A DNA stretch of 7,118 nt, taken from assembly GCA_025353085.1 (NCBI GenBank), contig JANXRI010000454.1, forward strand, positions 1-7,118. The letters run 5' to 3'. Numbering within the stretch: position 1 is the first letter of the stretch; each line of letters begins with the position of its first letter. The DNA is from Betaproteobacteria bacterium (GTDB taxonomy: Bacteria > Pseudomonadota > Gammaproteobacteria > Burkholderiales > SG8-41). The notes under the pieces are model-generated. The model saw nothing but the letters and a program-made list of their open reading frames with translations, was not told where the DNA came from and ran no database searches. The position numbers and the translations under genes are program-made. This document shows positions 5,142-7,118 of the stretch, one piece after another.

Positions 5142-5441
5142 TTACGTAATCGCTGGAGCGATTTCCCGCTTAATGCGCTTCGCGTTTTCAATCTCGGCAA
5201 CTCGCAAGTCGTATGCCGCCTGCAAATTCAGCCATGAGCGCGCATCGCCGCCGAAGTAACGCGCAAGCCGCATAGCGGTGTCCGCGCTGACGCCGCGTCG
5301 CTCTCGAACAATGTCGTTAATGCGCGGCGCTGGGACATTCAGTGCCTTCGCCAACGCATTGGCGCTGGTACCAAACGGAACCAGATAATCCTCTCGCAAT
5401 ATTTCGCCGGGATGCACCGGCCGCATACCGTTTTTGATCAT
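5142..5441 (-). CDS. higA: HigA-family antitoxin (XRE helix-turn-helix)
   Basis: A complete 99-residue antitoxin of the HigA/VapI type. The N-terminal MRPVHPGEILREDYLVPF is the family signature. The helix-turn-helix spans about residues 20-65 (ALAKALNVPAPRINDIVRER, then GVSADTAMRLARYFG). The C-terminal WLNLQAAYDLRVAE completes the domain. Antitoxins of this type neutralise the HigB mRNA-cleaving toxin and repress their own operon by binding palindromes. The ATG at 5441 is chosen over a GTG one codon earlier because GGAG lies seven bases upstream. It follows the higB stop by 12 bases, the normal higBA order, but the higB here lacks its N-terminal half. HigA is therefore an orphan antitoxin, possibly still repressing or neutralising a related toxin elsewhere. 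Its own operon promoter has probably been lost with the 5' end of higB, so it may be read from the parDE promoter. Confidence 0.92.
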   Translation of the reverse strand: MIKNGMRPVHPGEILREDYLVPFGTSANALAKALNVPAPRINDIVRERRGVSADTAMRLARYFGGDARSWLNLQAAYDLRVAEIENAKRIKREIAPAIT

Positions 5442-5453
5442 CACATATCTCCG

Positions 5454-5591
5454 TCAGTGGTAGTCAACGATCTCGACATCTTCGGGACCAGCCGCCGTCC
5501 AGCGGAAACACAAGCGGAACTGATCGTTCACGCGAATGCTGTACTGTCCGGCACGGCCGCCGCGCAACGCTTCAAGCCGGTTTCCCTTCAG
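5454..5591 (-). pseudogene. higB: HigB toxin, C-terminal half only
   Basis: The minus-strand frame ending at TGA 5454-5456 reads LKGNRLEALRGGRAGQYSIR, then VNDQFRLCFRW and PEDVEIVDYH. This is the characteristic second half of the HigB/RelE-fold toxin, about 45 residues, including the conserved IRVND and FRW strands and the VDYH end. The first half, normally about 45 residues with its own start, is missing. The recognisable part begins exactly where parE ends: the parE stop lies at 5588-5590, four bases inside this frame. No ATG or ribosome binding site precedes the fragment, so it is a relic created by a deletion or recombination joining parE to higB. The adjacent higA is intact. Confidence 0.85.
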
Positions 5592-5875
5592 TCGATTTGT
5601 TCCGGCCAGCGGCGCGAGGTGTGACGGACCGCGAGTATTTCGGCGTCTTCGCGAACGATCCGGTAGGCCACGATGTAGGGATACCGGGGATGTACAAGCT
5701 CTCGCGTACCCTCAATCCTTCCCGGTCGTCCTATCTGCGAGTGGCTCCTTAACGAGTGTACCTGGTCACGTATGGATTGAAGTACGCGACTGGCTGCGGT
5801 TGGATTGTCCCGCGCAATGAAATCTCCGATCTCGACAAGATCGGCGGCTGCACCCCGGGTCCATCGAACCCGCAT
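5588..5875 (-). CDS. parE: ParE/RelE-superfamily toxin
   Basis: A 95-residue toxin of the ParE/RelE fold, full length. Features in order: MRVRWTRGAAADLVEIGDFI (strand and first helix), ARDNPTAASRVLQSI (second helix), the family-specific GRPGRIEGTRELVHPRYPYI, and the terminal strands IVAYRIV and ILAVRHTSRRWPEQ. ParE-type members generally block DNA gyrase; others of the superfamily cut mRNA, and the target here cannot be told from sequence. The ATG at 5875 shares one base with the antitoxin stop (TGATG), so translation is coupled and the antitoxin is made first. A TTG one codon upstream is possible but unnecessary. Its stop is fused into the truncated higB sequence, yet the C-terminus looks normal in length, so the toxin may well be active. 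Confidence 0.9.
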   Translation of the reverse strand: MRVRWTRGAAADLVEIGDFIARDNPTAASRVLQSIRDQVHSLRSHSQIGRPGRIEGTRELVHPRYPYIVAYRIVREDAEILAVRHTSRRWPEQID

Positions 5876-6114
5876 CAATAGTCGACTTTGAACTTGCCGA
5901 ATGCCGCCTTTACTTCATCTTCGCCGGCGAAGTCCCCGCGCTCTGCTTCTGCCACTCCGCGTCGAACGCGACGCAAATAATCGGTTTCGAACTCAAGATA
6001 TGCTTCGACGGCTTCGGTGACGATATCTTGCGCAGACCGATTAGTGTCCGCGGCGAGCTTCTCAACGCGCGATTTCGTATCAGGGGCAATCTCAATGGTC
6101 GCATGTGCAGTCAT
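5875..6114 (-). CDS. parD: ParD-type ribbon-helix-helix antitoxin
   Basis: A 79-residue antitoxin with an N-terminal ribbon-helix-helix DNA-binding domain. The strand is around ATIEIAPD (residues 5-12), helix 1 is KSRVEKLAADTN, and helix 2 is SAQDIVTEAVEAYL. An acidic C-terminal tail, RGVAEAERGDFAGEDEV, is the part that in this family wraps the toxin. The start at 6114 is favoured because GGAG lies six bases upstream and the domain begins there; in-frame ATGs at 6126 and 6144 would add residues with no family counterpart, and the one at 6144 overlaps the -10 box. It lies directly before parE with a 1-base overlap. A promoter and a pair of 9-bp direct repeats lie just upstream, consistent with the usual autorepression by this family. 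Confidence 0.92.
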   Translation of the reverse strand: MTAHATIEIAPDTKSRVEKLAADTNRSAQDIVTEAVEAYLEFETDYLRRVRRGVAEAERGDFAGEDEVKAAFGKFKVDY

Positions 6115-6142
6115 TTGGGACTCCATCCGGATGTCTATCCTC

Positions 6143-6173
6143 ATTATATTCTTTTCCTTGATGTACCCCGCAA
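6143..6173 (-). promoter_or_regulatory. Candidate sigma-70 promoter of parDE
   Basis: On the minus strand a consensus -10 box, TATAAT, sits at 6148-6143. A -35-like TTGCGG sits at 6173-6168 with a 19-base spacer, slightly long. The predicted start of transcription is near 6136, which leaves about 20 bases to the antitoxin ATG with its GGAG site. This also argues against the in-frame ATG at 6144 as the start. Confidence 0.6.
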
Positions 6174-6191
6174 GAGGGTATTGAGGGTATT
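6174..6191. promoter_or_regulatory. Two tandem 9-bp direct repeats, candidate ParD operator
   Basis: gagggtatt occurs twice in direct succession (6174-6182 and 6183-6191), abutting the -35 box of parDE. Ribbon-helix-helix antitoxins commonly bind short tandem direct repeats at this position. Binding here is inferred. Confidence 0.45.
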
Positions 6192-6230
6192 GGAACAAAC
6201 CCTTGGCGGAATGATTATGCTATTTTGCTA

Positions 6231-6250
6231 GACTTGACCCCTTAGTTATT
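6231..6250 (+). repeat. TGACCCC tag, diverged copy
   Basis: gacttgaccccttagttatt resembles the tag at 451-470 (gacctgacccc followed by gttgtta). It sits exactly between the parDE upstream region and the start of the ABC-transporter scrap, again at a junction between unrelated sequences. Confidence 0.5.
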
Positions 6251-6256
6251 CGCGGA

Positions 6257-6328
6257 CTGATGGAAGGCAAGACTGTCATCGCGATTGCACACCGCTTGTC
6301 CACCATCGCGCGCATGGACCGCTTGATC
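6257..6328 (+). pseudogene. ABC-transporter ATPase scrap (H-loop region)
   Basis: The plus-strand frame reads LMEGKTVIAIAHRLSTIARM and then DRLI, about 24 residues. This is the switch/H-loop region (AHRLST) near the end of the nucleotide-binding domain of exporter-type ABC ATPases. No Walker A, signature or Walker B motif is nearby. After 6328 the family similarity stops, although the frame stays open to 6412. It is a small captured fragment with no function of its own. The flanking TGACCCC tag on its left and the IS91 remnant on its right suggest it was carried in during rearrangement. Confidence 0.8.
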
Positions 6329-6404
6329 GGAGGCAATATTGTGTCTGGAGACGACAAAATTCCGCCTCAAGAGAGCAAGGTCGTGCAGTCACACGTCAAA
6401 TGCA

Positions 6405-6803
6405 GATGTTGAGATTGGCGGCCGAGCCAAAACGCTGGATGAGGGTGGCCACGCCGTCGTCGGCGGCGCACCTTTTCAGCCCCGCCTGCTCGAGCAGGAA
6501 TCTCGCGATGACGCGGTTGACGATCCGCAGCACCGGCGCGAGCAACTCGGGATGAGCGGCGAACAGAATACGCAGCGGGATCGGAAACGACAGCACCCAT
6601 TGCCTGACCGGCTCGCGCAGAATGACCTGATCGACCAGGTGCGCGGCGCTCTCAGCCATTCGCCGCGCGCCGCACGACGGGCAAAACCCGCGCCGCTGCG
6701 CCCCGAAGGAAGTCCCCTTGGGAGACAGGAAAACGCCACCAGCTTTTCGTGCGCTCAGTCAGCGCAGCGCACGCGCACAAAACCGTGGGCTAGTATGCCG
6801 CTT
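6405..6803 (-). pseudogene. IS91-family transposase, N-terminal fragment
   Basis: Minus strand. From about 6803 it reads GILAHGFVRVRCAD, then a stop (TGA at 6757-6755) where the family has Cys, then AHEKLVAFSC. After a 29-base interruption it resumes in another frame as RRGFCPSCGARRMAESAAHL, continuing through VRQWVLSFPIPLRILFAAHP and the IQRFGSAANLNI segment. This is the N-terminal zinc-binding and early catalytic region of IS91-type Y2 transposases. The next expected segment (HLHCLVLDGVY, the HUH motif) is missing, because similarity ends at LNI at 6405. Three lesions are visible: a nonsense codon, a frame-shifting insertion and 3' truncation. It is dead. Confidence 0.9.
6696..6724 (-). repeat. 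29-bp insertion within the IS91 zinc motif
   Basis: Between the codons for FSC (ending 6725) and RRGFCPSC (from 6695), where the family normally has a single residue, there are 29 bases. They include an imperfect palindrome (cgaagg against ccttgg). The insertion changes the frame. It may be a tiny palindromic repeat element; the identity is not established. Confidence 0.5.
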
Positions 6804-6861
6804 GCCGTACAATCACCTGCGCGCCGAAATTACAGCGCGCGTCCATCTACCGTAGAGAGTC

Positions 6862-7118
6862 ATGCCCAAACTGCACCGCGTCATCCCCATCGTCAAGCAA
6901 TCCGCATCCACCGCCAAATCCCGCGTCCATTACGACTGCCTCAAATGCCCGGGTTACTGCTGCAGCTATGATCTGATCGAAGTCGGTAAGCGCGACGTTG
7001 CGCGACTCGCCAGGCATTTCGACGTTACGTATCAGCAGGCCGAGGACCGCTTCACGAAATACGATCGAGACGTCAAGGTGCGCACGCTGCGTCATCAAAA
7101 AGATAAGCTCTTCGGCAA
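6862..7118 (+). CDS. YkgJ-family cysteine-cluster protein, 5' part (runs off the window)
   Basis: From ATG 6862 the frame reads MPKLHRVIPIVKQSASTAKS, then YDCLKCPGYCCSYDLIEVGK, then DVARLARHFDVTYQQAEDRF and VRTLRHQKDKLFG at the edge. CLKCPGYCC is the N-terminal cysteine cluster of the YkgJ/putative zinc- or iron-chelating domain family. Members are small soluble proteins, typically around 130-140 residues, of uncertain function. 85 whole codons are present. The start has a GAGAG site six bases upstream and the family-typical MPKLHR opening. The last 45 bases are identical to bases 2-46, where the matching C-terminal half is found in the same frame, so the two may be halves of one gene across a circular join. 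A -10-like tacaat occurs at 6808-6813. Confidence 0.85.
   Translation, partial: MPKLHRVIPIVKQSASTAKSRVHYDCLKCPGYCCSYDLIEVGKRDVARLARHFDVTYQQAEDRFTKYDRDVKVRTLRHQKDKLFG
7074..7118 (+). repeat. 45-bp exact direct repeat, right copy
   Basis: Identical to bases 2-46, running to the last base of the window. The preceding base (t7073) differs from base 1 (c). If the molecule is circular through this repeat, its unit length would be 7072 bases. Confidence 0.95.

Noticed and set aside
5120..5200. A longer start for the RAYT at ATG 5200
   Set aside because: The added 27 residues have no family similarity and overlap the end of higA in another frame. The conserved SRPLRLEF opening begins at the TTG at 5119.
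5454..5875. A ParE-HigB fusion toxin
   Set aside because: The two frames differ and parE has its own stop codon at 5588-5590, so no single product is made.
6339..6971. A 210-codon plus-strand open frame
   Set aside because: It runs antisense to the IS91 transposase fragment and then through the start of the YkgJ gene. Its translation is low-complexity and arginine/proline-rich with no family feature.

Overview
The window reads as a piece of a moderately GC-rich proteobacterial chromosome, most likely beta- or gammaproteobacterial. The SdhB, SdhC and SdhD sequences, the REP-associated transposase (RAYT) type, the IS91 remnants and the HigA/ParDE modules all fit that, but no marker here fixes the genus. 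It joins a conserved metabolic block to a heavily rearranged accessory block.

Bases 1-486: a 3' piece of a YkgJ-type cysteine-cluster gene that loses its family C-terminus, an AT-richer open frame I do not recognise, and two tandem copies of a 16-bp TGACCCC-containing tag. Bases 513-3418: a tight plus-strand gene block, made of a small TUDOR-like protein (HVA1/DUF2945 type), sdhC, sdhD, sdhB, a uracil-DNA-glycosylase-superfamily protein and a DUF488 protein. The first four junctions are 4-base overlaps or a short gap with good ribosome binding sites, so this looks like one transcript. sdhC, sdhD and sdhB keep their heme, quinone and iron-sulfur ligands, but sdhA, normally between sdhD and sdhB, is absent and replaced by 38 bases. 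Bases 3473-3797: the C-terminal end of a sulfite-oxidase-like molybdopterin oxidoreductase, frameshifted by an extra 7-bp repeat unit.

Bases 3798-6860 are a junkyard of mobile and addiction elements, mostly on the minus strand. In minus-strand reading order they are: an N-terminal IS91 transposase fragment (6803-6405), a scrap of a plus-strand ABC-transporter ATPase, a complete parD-parE toxin-antitoxin pair with a visible promoter and a candidate operator, the 3' half of higB fused against the end of parE, an intact higA, a frameshifted RAYT whose HUH motif reads H-Y-C, and a C-terminal IS91 transposase fragment (4310-4125). The IS91 pieces lie in the same orientation on both sides of the toxin-antitoxin/RAYT cargo.

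The window ends in the 5' part of a YkgJ-like gene. Its last 45 bases are identical to bases 2-46, and the two pieces are in the same frame. The sequence is therefore either a circular or tandem unit of about 7.07 kb or a contig broken at a repeat. I found no RNA gene or CRISPR array. No clearly new biological system is evident. The most unusual points are the sdh operon without sdhA, the parDE-truncated higB-higA composite, and the relation between the two ends.
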